Positions 1 through 10,650 of a stretch of 64,000 bases of DNA are shown in pieces (the stretch's first letter is position 1; each line of letters starts with the position of its first letter). The translations under genes and the position numbers were made by a program. A model generated the notes under the pieces. It did no database searches. It was not told the DNA's origin and was given only the letters and a program-made list of their open reading frames with translations. Source of the stretch: Otis tarda (Eukaryota; Chordata; Aves; Otidiformes; Otididae); NCBI GenBank assembly GCA_026413225.1, contig CM048555.1, positions 81,165,785 to 81,229,784 on the forward strand. The letters are read 5' to 3'.

Positions 1-2440
1 CTAAAAAACGCCCCAAAAATTTAAGAGCTTGTTTTTGGGAATGGTCCTCAGCAACGGGGGGACAACCAGTGCCAGCCCCGTGCTTCGCGGCGCGGCCGCT
101 CTCCGGCTCTATCTGGGCCGCGCATCTTTCTCCTCCCGCGACTCGCAGGCATTCGCTCCGTTTAATTATTACCGGAGCGGCCGCGACGCCCGGCCGGCCC
201 CGATCCTCCGGCGGGGGCTGCTGTGCCTCCAGCCCCGCGCGCGCGACGCCGGGAGGGGACGCTGGGATCTACGGTGCCGCCGGCATCGGCCCAAAAACCT
301 CACCGCGAGCCTGGCGGGAGCCGGGGCGAGGCCTTGGCGGGTTGGAGGCCCCGAGCGGTCCCCAAGCCCTTTTTTTTAAATTATTTTTGCGTGGGCCTGC
401 CTTATCCCGGGATATTGTAGCTCCTTGGCGGGAGAAAGGGTGGGAAGGGGTTAAACACCCCCACCCTTCCCCACCCTACATCCCAAGGCGTTTCCTGACC
501 CCCCGGCAGCAACCGGTACCCTTTTCACCTTCCCCCTGCTCCAGGTGTCCTTCCCCGGCTGAAAAATTCCCTTTTCCAGGGAGAAAAAAGATGCTGGGAA
601 CTGGCAGCCCCCTCTCGGAGCGGGGAAACCCCCTGGGAAATAATAATTGGCACCCACCCGGGGCTTCCGCCGTGGGGCTGGGGGGCTGCAGGGTGAAAGT
701 ACCGGCGGCGCGGCAGGGACGCGGGTCACGGAGGACGGGGGTGGCTTTCCACGGGAGGTTTGCGTGCGGGTGGGTTTGTCACTGGATTAATAATAATAAT
801 AATAATAGTAATAATAATAATAATAATGCCTACTTTTGGCCCAGCCACCATGGGGCTGGCTCTCCCACCCTGCCAGGCCCGGTACCTCCACGCCCATCCC
901 GTACCGCATCCCTCTGCACACTCCAGCTCATTAAAAAAAAAAAAAAAGGGGGTTTTAAAAAAAAAAAAAAATTTTTTTTTTTTCTAAAACCACAAAGCCG
1001 AGAGGGAAAAAAGTCTTTCCCACCGTCGCCCCTGCCAAGTGCTGCCGCCTCTGGGGACGCGCTGGTGACAATCGCTGCCGCCGGCGCTCCGCAGCCTGAT
1101 GCCGGGGGACCCGCGCTCGCTCCCCGCCCGCGGGTGCCCAATCCCCCCGCGCCCAGCGGCTGCCGCTGCTCTGCAGACCCAGGGCGACGCCGCGCTAAAA
1201 CACGCGGCAGCGCATTAAAAAAATAAAACTACAAAATAAAATATCTCTCTCTCTATTGCCTCTTCCCATGCCTAAATCTCCCCCGGATTTCGGGCCGGAT
1301 GCACGGCTGCCTCTGCTTTTTCCCCGATAAATCGCATTTTTGCACCGAAGCTCGGGCCAGCGACGCAAAATCCGAGGGGCTGAGCTGCCCCCGGGCATCC
1401 CGCAGCTGCCCTTTCCGCCCGGACAAGTTGCTGTTTGTTCTTTGACCTTTGGGTTTTTGTTATGTTTTTTTTTTTCCTTTCTTTTTTTTTTTTCCCCCCT
1501 TTACCATCATTTTCGGCGCAGGCAGGTGACAGAAGGAGCCAGGACCCGAGCCGGGGTGCCAGCTACCGCCGTGCCGTGGGGCTGGGGGGGCCCGGGATGC
1601 AAACGGCCTCTGGATTTTGTGGGCTCGGACATTTTCCTCCTGGGAACGTCTCTCTCGTAGAGATTTATTCGTTTGGAGGTTTTGCTCAGCAGAGCCTGGG
1701 GAGGGTGAGCCAGGCGGGTACCGGCAGCACCCATGGCTCCGGTTTTATTTTCCAGTGGAATTAAAGGATAAAAATTAAATTAAATCAGAACACAGGCCAA
1801 ACAACCTAGCCAGAATTTGGAGAAAACTTTTCTCCGTTGACTCTGATTGAGTATCACGGGAAACAGCGTGCCTTCGTCCGCCAAGGACACCGGGCTCGGA
1901 CACGCACAGGGATGCTCAGCCCCGGTTTCCCCCAGTGCCATTTTCCGTTTCCTTCCATCCCTGCGGTCCTCCCGGGCCCGCTCATTCCGAAACGCCCGTG
2001 CAACGTTTTTTCGAAAAATTGGGAAGTTGCAGCCGACACCAACGGCCCTCGGCAGGCACCCGTCGCCGCGCCCATCCCGACTTTTCGGGCAGGGCAGCCG
2101 AGGCGGCTCTCCGGGGAAGGATCGCGCGCGGCCGCTCTTTTTTTTCAGTGGATTTGTAAAATTATAAATTGCTCTCGGGGAAAGCATCCTCAGCAAGCAA
2201 GAAATAACACCGGAAAACCGCTCCGGAGAGCGGCACGCCGCGAGACCTGCATCCCCAGCCGCTGCGGCCGAACGCAATATAAAAAAAAAATCAAACCAAA
2301 ACCACCCCGAGCGGTTTGGCCACGGTTTCCACGCGGGATTCCCGGCCGAACGCCGCTGGGATTTCGTGACAGCCGCGCGTCCGCGCTGAGCTGCTCCCGC
2401 GGACGGACGGAGGGGACGGCGGGACGGGGCGGGCGGGTAC
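1..2440 (-). other. EMX1: EMX1 intron 2 (partial)
   Basis: No exon-like sequence was found here; the open frames are by-products of high GC. The stretch holds an (AAT)n microsatellite, A and T homopolymers around 930-985 and 1460-1500, and a more AT-rich part at 2140-2200 (with ATTATAAATTGC). The missing EMX1 exon 3 was looked for on the minus strand and not seen. Confidence 0.75.
787..828. repeat. (AAT)n microsatellite
   Basis: AAT/TAA trinucleotide tract of about 14 units with one interruption (AGT), inside EMX1 intron 2. It yields poly-N or poly-I in spurious open frames. Confidence 0.95.
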
Positions 2441-2625
2441 CTGGGTCTCGGAGAGGCTGAGGCTGCTGGCCAGCTGCTTGCGCTCGGCGCCCACCACGTA
2501 ATGGTTCTTCTCGAAGGCCCGCTCCAGCCGCAGGAGCTGCGAGGGCGAGAAGGCGGTGCGGATGCGCTTGGGTTTGCGGGCGAAGGGGCCGTGGAGGAGC
2601 AGGCTCTCCTGGGACACCTCGCTCC
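2441..2625 (-). CDS. EMX1: EMX1 exon 2, first two helices of the homeodomain
   Basis: This 185-nt internal exon follows a TCCGCAG acceptor and ends in CAG before GTACCC. With the single base left by exon 1 it reads [19 protein letters not shown] and then the homeodomain start [43 protein letters not shown]. The homeodomain is cut at the EMX intron site just before the recognition helix (VKVWFQNRR in the family), which is not found between 1 and 2440. ERAF after LLRL and SLSETQ are EMX1-type; EMX2 has EHAF and SLTETQ. The exon is intact. Exon 3, with helix 3 and the C terminus, should lie beyond the left edge. Confidence 0.96.
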
Positions 2626-4007
2626 CTGCGGACAGAGATTCCGGTCAGGGGGCCGGCTCGGGACTGGCACATCCCCCCCGCCAAAATCCCCCAGCTGCGG
2701 GGCGTCGGGGAGACCAGGGAGGAGAGATGAGGGGTAACGGGGGACCCCGGGCGCCTGCGTGACCCCCAAATTGCGGCATTTGCCCCCCTCCCAGCACTAC
2801 GGCGGTCGTGCTCCCTGCCCTCGGCCCCACGAGGGGAGCTGGACACGGGACGCACGGAGGGGAAGGGAAAGGAGAGAGAGGGGCAGAAGGGCTGGATGGG
2901 GAGAGCAGGGGAAGAGGAAAGGAAGAGAGGGAGAAGGGGAAGGCAGGGAAAAAAACCAGAGACAAAGAGAGAAAAAGAAGAGAAAAAAGAGGAGAGAGAG
3001 AGGGACGGCATAAGAAAGTAGCAGGAAGAAAAAGAGAAGTGAGAAAAATGAAAAGACAAATCAGACAGACAAGAAGTAAAAGAAAGTGAAAGGGAGAAGG
3101 AAAGAGAGAGAGAAGGGAAGTGGGAAAGAAAAAGGAAGGAAAGAAAGGAAGAAAAGATAGAAGCGAAAGAAAGAAAGCAGAGGGAAAAAGAAAAATAGAA
3201 AGAAAAAAAGAAAAACAAATAAAGTCAGAGAAGGCAAGGACGCAGGGAAGAGGGAGGGAGCCGGGGGCTGCGGGCTCCGGGCGGGAGCGGGGCCGGAGCC
3301 GCTCCCGGGACGGGACGGGACGGGACCGGCCCGAGATGGGATGGGATCGGGCTGGGATCGGGCTGGCACCGCGGGACCGCGGCCGCTGTCGCCCGGGGGC
3401 TCCCACCCGACGGGATCCCCGGCGGAGCCACCGGTGCCGGGCAGATCAAACCCGAGCGGGGGCCGGGACCCCCGGGGGGAGCGAGCGGACCGGGAGGGCG
3501 AGGGAAGGGAAAAGGGGCAGCAGACAGAGAACGGAAAAGAGGGAAATAAGAGAGGGAGAGAAAGAGAAAGAAGAGAGTCGGGAAGAAAAGCAGCGAGGGA
3601 AGGAAGAGGAGCGGGAAGCTGCAACATCCGCCGCCGCGGAGCCGAGATCCCCGCAACCTCTCCCTTCCCTCCCGGGAACGAGAAACCCGCACGGGGAGGC
3701 GGCAGCGCCGCTCCCGGGAAACCCGCGGGGCCCGCCCGGGACCATCCCGACCCCGCACCGCGACCGCGGGGCAGCCCCGCGACGGCTCCGGGGCTGCGGC
3801 TGCGGGAGGGGGGGGGTGTGCGAGGGGGCCGGGTGTGCGGATGCACCGAGCACCGGGGGGGGGTGCAAACGCCCCCGGGGGCGTGCAAAGCCCACCGGCA
3901 CCGGTGTGCAAACGCCCGCAGCAACAGGTTCGGCGGGAGCGCAGCCGGGAGCCCCTCGCCCCGCGGCGGCCGGGGGGTGGGGGGTGGGGGGGCGGTGGGG
4001 GTCTCAC
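2626..4007 (-). other. EMX1: EMX1 intron 1 (complete, 1382 bp)
   Basis: Bounded by GTGAG at 4007 and TCCGCAG at 2626. The interior is a long polypurine region (about 2850-3240), a GC-rich middle (3240-3480), a second purine-rich part (3480-3620) and a G-rich, CpG-rich donor side with many G runs. No further exon was found. Confidence 0.9.
2850..3240 (+). repeat. polypurine (GA-rich) tract in EMX1 intron 1
   Basis: Nearly 400 bp in which the plus strand is almost only A and G, with irregular GGGAAGG, GAGAGA and GAAAGAAAG motifs. The EMX1 sense strand is therefore polypyrimidine. Low-complexity sequence of this kind can form triplexes; no function is shown. Confidence 0.85.
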
Positions 4008-4364
4008 CTTGGAAGCGGTGCCCGAAGAAGCGGTTCCGCAGCACCCAGGGGTAGAAGTTGAGCGGGTCGCGGTGCTGGGGCCCGAAGAAGGAGTGGGGGT
4101 GCGGGAGGGCCGAGCCCCCCAACTGGTGCGGTCCGACGGGCAGCGCCGGGTGCCCCACGGCCTCGGGGAAAACCAGCTCGGCGCTGCCGTAGAGGCCCCG
4201 GCCGGCGGCAGCGCCCTGGAAGCCGGGAGCGAAGGCGGCGGAGGAGTCGGCGGGGCCGGGGTAGGCGAGGGCGGCGGGGCGCGGGGGGTCCTCGGGGGGA
4301 GGTGGGCGTCCTTGCCCACCAGAGACTCGATGGTGAAGCAGCGCTTCCCGGCCGGCTGGAACAT
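4008..4364 (-). CDS. EMX1: EMX1 exon 1 (coding part), homeobox protein EMX1, apparent 1-nt frameshift
   Basis: EMX1 is a nuclear homeodomain transcription factor of the developing dorsal forebrain. The ATG at 4364-4362 opens with [19 protein letters not shown], the conserved EMX N terminus. The family pattern resumes in another frame: [12 protein letters not shown], then [39 protein letters not shown] and finally HRFQ. The [12 protein letters not shown] ending matches EMX1 rather than EMX2. The exon ends at 4008 with CAAG followed by GTGAG, phase 1. From the ATG to the last full codon there are 356 nt, so one base is missing; the switch falls at the C run 4294-4299 (minus strand). It is probably an assembly error, though a real lesion is possible. 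An in-frame upstream ATG at 4514 exists, but the leader it would add is low-complexity, so I keep 4364. Confidence 0.93.
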
Positions 4365-4770
4365 GGCTCGGGAGGGGAAGGGGAGGGAGGGGGGGGGGGG
4401 GGGGGTGGGGAAAGAGCGCGGAGCGGGGCCGCTCCGCCGGGTGTGCGCGCGTGTCTGTGTGTGTGCGTGTGCAGGGAGCCTCCCCCCGCGCCGCGCCGCG
4501 CCGCGCGCGCACACACGCCGCCCACCCGCGGGCGCCCACGCAGCCGGCAGCCCCCCGGCAGCCGGTAGAAATACGGGCGGTACCCGGCGGGGCCCCCGGG
4601 GGAGGGGGCGGCCTCACCTGCTCGGAACGGGACGGGGCGGCGTGGGGTTGGGGGGGGGGAAGGGGGGCGCGGGGGAGGGCGGGGAGCGCCCGAAAAACTG
4701 GACTGGAGCAGTGCCGCCGCGGTGCGGGAGGGGGCTGCGGCTGCGGGGGGTGGAGGGGGGGATTTTGCCT
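4365..4770 (-). promoter_or_regulatory. EMX1: EMX1 5' UTR and CpG-rich promoter
   Basis: Very GC- and CpG-rich sequence directly upstream of the EMX1 ATG. It holds a 17-base homopolymer (4389-4405, C17 on the sense strand) about 25 nt before the ATG, a GT/GC alternating stretch (about 4440-4475) and repeated GCCGC (about 4490-4510). No TATA box was found. A perfect splice-donor match, CAG|GTGAGG on the minus strand at 4620-4612, suggests that a spliced leader is possible. The transcription start cannot be placed from sequence. Confidence 0.6.
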
Positions 4771-5270
4771 TTTTCTTAAAAAAAAAAAAAAAAAAAAAAA
4801 TGTTTAAAAAGAAACTAGGAAAAAAAATTAAAATGTGAAAAAATAAAATAAAGAAGGAAGGGAGAAAGGGAAGGAGGAAAAAAATTAAAAAAATAAAAAT
4901 GTAAAAAAAAAAAAAGAAGAAATAAAAAAGCAAAAAGAAATTTTAAAAAAATTCAATGTAAAAATGTAAGAGATAAATTAAAAATGTAAAGAAGTAAATG
5001 TAAAAAATAAATGTAGAAAGTAAAAATATAAAAAAAATTAAAGGTTAAAAATTTTTAAAACAATAAGGAAATACGTAAAAAAGCTAAATTAAAAATAAAT
5101 AAAAGCTAAATTAAAAATAAACTAAAAATATTTTTTAAAAAATAAAAATAAAATAAAAATAAAAACAATTTTTAAAGAAAAATATTTTTTAAAAAAATTC
5201 TCCTTTTTCCTTCTTTCTCCCCCTTTTTTTCGCTTCTTAAATAAATAAAAAAAATAATAACAAATCCCCG
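4770..5270 (+). repeat. A-rich low-complexity block upstream of EMX1
   Basis: About 500 bp dominated by A on the plus strand, made of variants of TAAAAATGTAAAAA with scattered GGAAGG. It sits abruptly between two CpG-rich segments. It has no fixed unit and no coding content, and looks like an expanded A-rich simple repeat. Confidence 0.85.
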
Positions 5271-8200
5271 CAGCGGCGGTTTGTAACTCCGCTTTGCCGG
5301 CGGCCCGTGGGTGGGAGGGGAGGTGCAGCCCTCCCCCCGCGCCCCACCCCGCCTTCCGCGCAAGCTCCGCTCCCCTCCGCGCACCCCCCGCCCCCTCACG
5401 GACAAAGCGCGCTCTTCCCACGGGTCCGATCCAAAAAAAAAAAAAAAAAAAAAAAAAGAACCCCAAAAAAAAAATTTAAAAACCCCGCGAACTCGCGGTG
5501 TGGGCTGGTTTTCCCGCGGCGCGCGGAGGGATGCGCGGGCGCGCAGCCGTTGCGCGGGCCGCTCCGGGGTTCGCTCCGCAGTTTGGCTTCCGCTGGGGGC
5601 TGGGGCGGCCCGGGGGGGTGGGGGGGAGCGGGGGCCAGCCCTCCCCTCCGCACAAAGCGGGTGCAAAGTCGATTTTCCGCTCGGCTGCATCGAAATGCTC
5701 CGCGCGGGCACCCGCGGATCCTTCGGCCCCCGCGGAGAGGAGAGCGAGCCCGCGGGCTCGCCGCGGACACCGGCCCGCAAGAGGCTGCGGGGAGGAATTG
5801 CGGGGCGGGGGGGGAAGAAAAAAAAAAAAATCCATGAAACCCCCAGAAATGAAAGGCGGAAAATGGAGCGAGCGGCTGTCAGAGCGCTTGGGTTTTTTTT
5901 TTTATTTCTGAAAAAATAGGGAAATAATCAACATTTGGAATGGATATTGATATATTTTAAAAAAAATGGGAATAAAGAAGCGGGGCTGGGTCAGGCGGAG
6001 CGGAGCGCGCGCCTGCGGAGGGATGGGGATGGGGAAGGGGGAAAAGAAGAGGAAGGGGAAGAGAAGAGGAAAAGAGAAGGGGAAGGAAGAAGGAAAAGAA
6101 AAGGGGAAGGAAAAAGGAAGAGGGGAAGGAAGAAGGAAAAGAAAAGGGGAAGGAAGAAGGAAAAGAAAAGGGGAAGGAAAAAGGAAAAGAGAAGAGGAAG
6201 GAAAAAGGAAAAGAGAAGAGGAAGAGGATGAGGAGGGAAGGGGATGCAGGGACAGCGCTCGGTTGCCACAGCGGAGCTGTTCCCAGCTCCACACCGTTGG
6301 CAGAGTTTGATTTGAATCCATTCGGTATCGTTCCGTCCCATCGCACTCAATTTAATTCTCATTTTTTTTCTCTCCCGCCGGTGCGGTTGCCCCGGCCGGA
6401 GGTGGGCGAGGCGGGGGACGGGGCGCTGGCGGAGCCGCTGCCCGCCGAGCCCCGAGCGGGGCCGGGATTTCGTTTCGGGCGCGAGCTCCTCGGCTTTTCG
6501 GCATCTTCCGCGCAGGGAGGGAGGGAAAAAAAAACCCCAGGAGCCAAGCGGTCGCTGGCTGCTCGCCGCGGGGATCCCGCCGCAGCGTCTCCCCTCCGCG
6601 CCCCGTCTCCCTGGGAGTTGGTTTTTTTGTTTTTCGGGAGGGGGCAGAAACCCGGCTTTGATTTTTTTTCGCTTTGGTTTGGGGGATAAATCGCCCTCTT
6701 GGAAAAGGAGAAACCTTTAAGCTGATTTTTTTTAATTATTATTTTTTTTTCCCTATTCGCCCCAATGGTTTTCCGACTCCACGTCCAGGCGAGGCTCCCC
6801 GGATGCTCCGGAGGGAGCCGGGAAGCTGCTGCACTGAAACCGAGTGAGAAACCCAGATTTCTCTTTACATTTCTTTTTTTTTTTTTTTTTTTCCTTTCCC
6901 CAGGCCTGCTCCCACCTCCAGGATAATTCAGGCTGGAATGGGAATAAAATGCAGAAACCACCCCCCCAGGCCTCGCTCCGGGCACTCGGCTTATTAAGAG
7001 GAAAACTTCGGCTCCTTGATCCGGGAGCAGCCCGCCTTCCCGCTGGATTTCTGGCCAGGAGGAGCTCTGGGTGAAGAAAGACTTTTTTTTTTTTCTCTTT
7101 ATTTATTTTTTTTTTTTAACGAAAGAGCTGCAGAGCGTGCCAGCGCGGGGTGGGCAGCGGCGGTGGGTGGGTGGGGGGTGCTGGGGGAAAAGAGCGGGGG
7201 GTCTGGTGCCGGATAAAATACAAAAGTGTTTTTTCCAAGGAAAAAAACGGAAGGGGAATTGAAGGAGAGGGAGAGGGGGACGGAACGGGCATCGAAAACT
7301 GGCCTTGGGGCTGGGGTAGAGGGGCAGCTCCAGGGGTGCTCGGGGATGGGCAGGGGGTGTGTCCCCATCCCCCCGCGTCCCCCGGCCCTGGCACCCGCAC
7401 CCCAATCCCTGCCCGCACCCCAATCCCTGCCCGCACCCCTCCGGATCCGGCACGCCGGCCGCAGGCGCTGGCCCTCCGTCCTTCCGCCGGCGTGCGTCCC
7501 GTCTCGTTAATCGGTAACGCATCCGTCTCCGGCATCGAAGGGCAGAATGTGGAAAACGAGGCCCCGGGCCCCGCCGATGTTAAAAGTTGACCGGGCTTCA
7601 AAGCGCTGGACGGTTTCCTCCTCGCCTCTCCCACCCGCTCTTCCTTGTCCCGCCCGCATTTCTTCTCGGCGTCCTTCGAGCGCGACTCCGAAGAGAAGAA
7701 GGGAGGGACGGGGCTGTATTTTGGGTCGGGGGGGATGAGATCTGGAGCCTGCCCCTCCCGAGCTGCTGCCCCTTTCCCGCGTCTTTGGCTTTTTAACGAT
7801 TTTAATTTACTTATTTCACTTGGTTGAGGGATGCGCCAGGTGGGAATAAACTAACCCTACACAACCCGGTGGGCTTCAGCGGGTTGTCCGTCTCGCCTCT
7901 TGTTTTTAAGGTGGTGGTGTCAACTGGTCCATCGCTGGTGGATGGATGGAGATGCCCTGGGAATGGTGGGACGGTGGTAGATGCGTACATCGCCGCGGAA
8001 GGATGGGAGATAGCTCCAGTCTATGGAGCCAGGTTGATATTGAGAGCAGATCCCACCACCACTGCGACTGGGAATGGGAAAGCCACCCAGACCACACAGC
8101 TCCGGGCTGGAAGAGGTCAATCCGGCAAGGAAAGGCACTGCTGGGTCCTCACCTGCCTATGCGATGGGTCACACTGGGGGGGCTGTGCCCACCCTCGCCT

Positions 8201-9059
8201 CTCCAGCACGGCCCGACCGCTGCGTCGGTGTGGAAGCCCCGCATGGGTGCAGGCTCTGGCGTGGTGGCTCCTGGTGGGCTTCTGACGTTCTCGGAGGTGA
8301 GAGATGTTGAAGACCATTCGGTGTGGACACAGCTGTGGTGGCAGCCAAGTGTCACGAAAGTGCGCTTGCGAAGCAAACGGGGTTTGGCGCCTGGCTCCTC
8401 GTAGACATTGAAACCCCCGGCTCCTGGAGGAATTGTCTCCAAGCCTTGAAACATCTTGAGATGATTGTGTGGGTGCCCACAGCCCTGAGGACAGAGGTTC
8501 CTCCCGTCCCTTCTGCTCAACGAGGTGGTCCCACAGGATGGCGGTTTGGGGGAAAAGTCGTTGTGACTCGTTAGCTGAGAGCGACGGGTGCTTGGGAACC
8601 TTTCCCCTGACCTTGGGGACCCCACGCGCCCCGTTTGCCCGCGGGCGAGTGGGGCGATGAGCTGGCTCCCCCAAGGAGGGCGGCAGTGCGGAAACACGGG
8701 AGGGTTTTTTGGGGTCAGCGCTGGGGGGGGTCTCCGACCCCTTCTCCGTAGCGAGGGTTGGGTGCCCCCCAGCCCTCGCCGGCTGTGGGGAGCAAACCCA
8801 AAGCGCTGCCCCTGGTTTGCCGTCCCTTCTAGCCTTCCCAGACCTCGGCCGTGAGGTCGGGGTGTGGAGGACCCCTCGGAAGGGGAGGTTCAAAGCCGGT
8901 CCTGGGGTGCAGCCATCCCATCCCGCCCCAAATCCATGATTTTTCCTCCCGCTTCTCTTTGGAAGTGGTCGCGGGGAGACCCCGTCTGATTCATCTGTTT
9001 GTTTTCCCGGGTGCCGTAGGAAAGGCAAGCCCGGGTGTTTCCATACGAGGCGGCTAGGT
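5271..9059. other. GC-rich noncoding DNA upstream of EMX1
   Basis: CpG-rich at 5271-5810 and 6370-6620, falling off towards 7800. It contains homopolymers, a purine tract and a short duplication of CCCGCACCCCAATCCCTG near 7395-7440. From about 7830 to 9050 the sequence is ordinary unique DNA. No exon with a recognisable product was found on either strand. Confidence 0.6.
6024..6236 (+). repeat. GGAAGGAAAA-type polypurine repeat
   Basis: Roughly 210 bp of pure purine on the plus strand with imperfect units of the type GGAAGGAAGAAGGAAAAGAAAAG. It is a simple repeat with mirror symmetry and gives spurious Lys/Glu/Gly-rich open frames. Confidence 0.9.
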
Positions 9060-9260
9060 GCTTCCAACACTGACATTCTCCAGGAGAAAAATAGGCAGGA
9101 AAGCTTCTCCGCAGCCGTTTTATTGTGTTAATAAGTTTGGCGTCTATAAGCAACATATGTAAATGACGGATATACTGTCGTGGTGCCATTTCACATGATG
9201 TTGCGGAGGTGAGCGGGAGCCAAGTCTGCGGCGCTTCCACTAATACGCGAGGAGCTGCCA
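9060..9260. promoter_or_regulatory. candidate conserved noncoding element A
   Basis: An AT-rich, non-repetitive island in GC-rich surroundings. Visible motifs are a CATATG E-box (9154-9159), an octamer-like ATGTAAAT (9157-9164) and TTAATAAG. Sharp composition edges and dense transcription-factor words resemble vertebrate developmental enhancers. Assignment to EMX1 is inferred from position only. Confidence 0.4.
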
Positions 9261-9689
9261 ATTCTGGTGGGGTTTTTGGGTTTTTCCTTCTTTTTTTTTT
9301 TTTTTTTTCCTCCTTTTTAAAAGAATTTAAACAATTCAGCGAGGCGCCCGCACCGAAATAACCACTCGGACCCTTGCGTCCCCGCCGCCGTTTGGCGGGA
9401 AATGGGGAAACGCTGCGTTCGTTTAGCCCTGGCGGCAGCTCGGGTCCGCGGCGCCGGGACGGAAAAATCCCGGCTCGCCCGCTATCCCGGTCCCCATCGC
9501 TGCGGGCGGGGAGAGGGGCCGGCGAGGGAAGAGCGGCGCCACCGCCAAACGCAGCCGTGGAGGTGCCGGTGTCTCCATGCCCGTTCCCCTTCCCTGGCAG
9601 GGGGGGAAAAAAAGAAAAAAAAAAAAAAAGACAAGAGGAGGAAAAAAAAAAATTAAATGTAAAATGCCGTGCGTTTCTCCCCGTCGCAA

Positions 9690-9860
9690 GTGATTTTGAG
9701 TTAATTTATGTGGAGTCGCTGGTTGCGCGCAGTCATATGGATGGCAGGCTCCCAGCCGTTATTAGTGTAAACAGATTTGTGAGCAGTATATTTAGCCGTT
9801 CCATATTGCTTTTAGGAAATGTGCGCATTTCCGTGGCGTATACTCAGAGAGGGCCATACC
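9690..9860. promoter_or_regulatory. candidate conserved noncoding element B
   Basis: A second AT-rich unique island. It contains GAGTTAATTTATG, an E-box CATATG (9734-9739), a forkhead-type GTAAACA (9767-9773) and an inverted repeat GGAAAT-N6-ATTTCC (9815-9832). CpG-rich DNA lies on both sides. It is probably an enhancer; the target is unknown, with EMX1 or SPR the nearest genes. Confidence 0.45.
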
Positions 9861-10261
9861 CTGCCACCGCTCCGCAGGTGGGGACGGCGCCGTACGCGGG
9901 CGCCCGCGCTCCCGGCCTCCTCTTCCTCGGCCGGCGCGGGGGGGGTTTCGGTTGTGCTTGGAGGCGGCGGGGGCTGTCGGCTCCCGTACGTCCCGTTTAT
10001 ATTTCATCCGCCAAAAAACCGTGGAGCCGGGGGGTTGCCGGTGGGGACGGTCTGGGCGAGGCCGCGCTCCGTCCCGCGGGTCGCGGAGGGTGGAGCAGGG
10101 GTGTTGGGGCGGGCGCCCAGCGTCGGTTTGGTGTTCGGGGCACCCGCCTGCTCCCGGGAGCTCTGGGCGGTCTGGCCGGCCTACAAGTGGGATGAGCTGA
10201 GCCGGTGCTCAGGCGCTGCTGGGAGTGAACGCCCACCAGCTCGGCCGCCCGTGGTGCGCGG
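9861..10261. other. GC-rich spacer
   Basis: CpG-rich unique sequence between element B and a VNTR. No gene or recognisable repeat was seen. Confidence 0.5.
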
Positions 10262-10650
10262 AGTGGGTGTCTAGATGCGGGCGGCACGTCCACTCGGGGA
10301 TCGTGCTGGGATACGGGTGGCACATCCACCCACGGGTCGTGCTGGGACGCGGGTGGCACGTCCATGCCGGGGTGTGGGTGACATGTCCACCCAGGGGTCA
10401 CGCTGGGATGCAGGTGGCACATCCACCCATGGATCTTGCTGGGATGCAGGTGGCACGTCCACCCAGCGACCATGCTGGAGTACGGGTGACATATCCACTC
10501 AGGGATTGTGCTGGGATATGGGTGGCACTTCCACCCAGGAATCCCACTGGGACGCAGGTGGCACGTCCGCTTACGGACCACAGCAAGATTTGGCTGGCAT
10601 GTCCACCCAGGGACCACGCCAGGATGCGGGTGGCAGCTCCACCAGCCACG
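10262..10650 (+). repeat. 36-bp minisatellite, about 10 copies
   Basis: Tandem units near 36 bp, each carrying GGTGGCACGTCCACCCAGGG followed by ATCATGCTGGGATGC, with substitutions in every copy. The unit length is a multiple of three, so long open frames run through it on both strands; they are not genes. Confidence 0.9.

Noticed and set aside
69-1226. 385-codon plus-strand open frame
   Set aside because: Runs through the (AAT)n repeat and poly-A/T tracts (poly-Asn, poly-Lys, poly-Phe) inside EMX1 intron 2; a chance frame.
4365-4514. Upstream in-frame ATG of EMX1 at 4514 as true start
   Set aside because: It would add a 50-residue low-complexity leader; human EMX1 has a longer N-terminal form, but the similarity here is only the first few residues.
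3061-4617. 518-codon minus-strand open frame
   Set aside because: Only the part 4008-4293 is EMX1 coding; the rest is intron 1 and promoter sequence read through because stops are rare.
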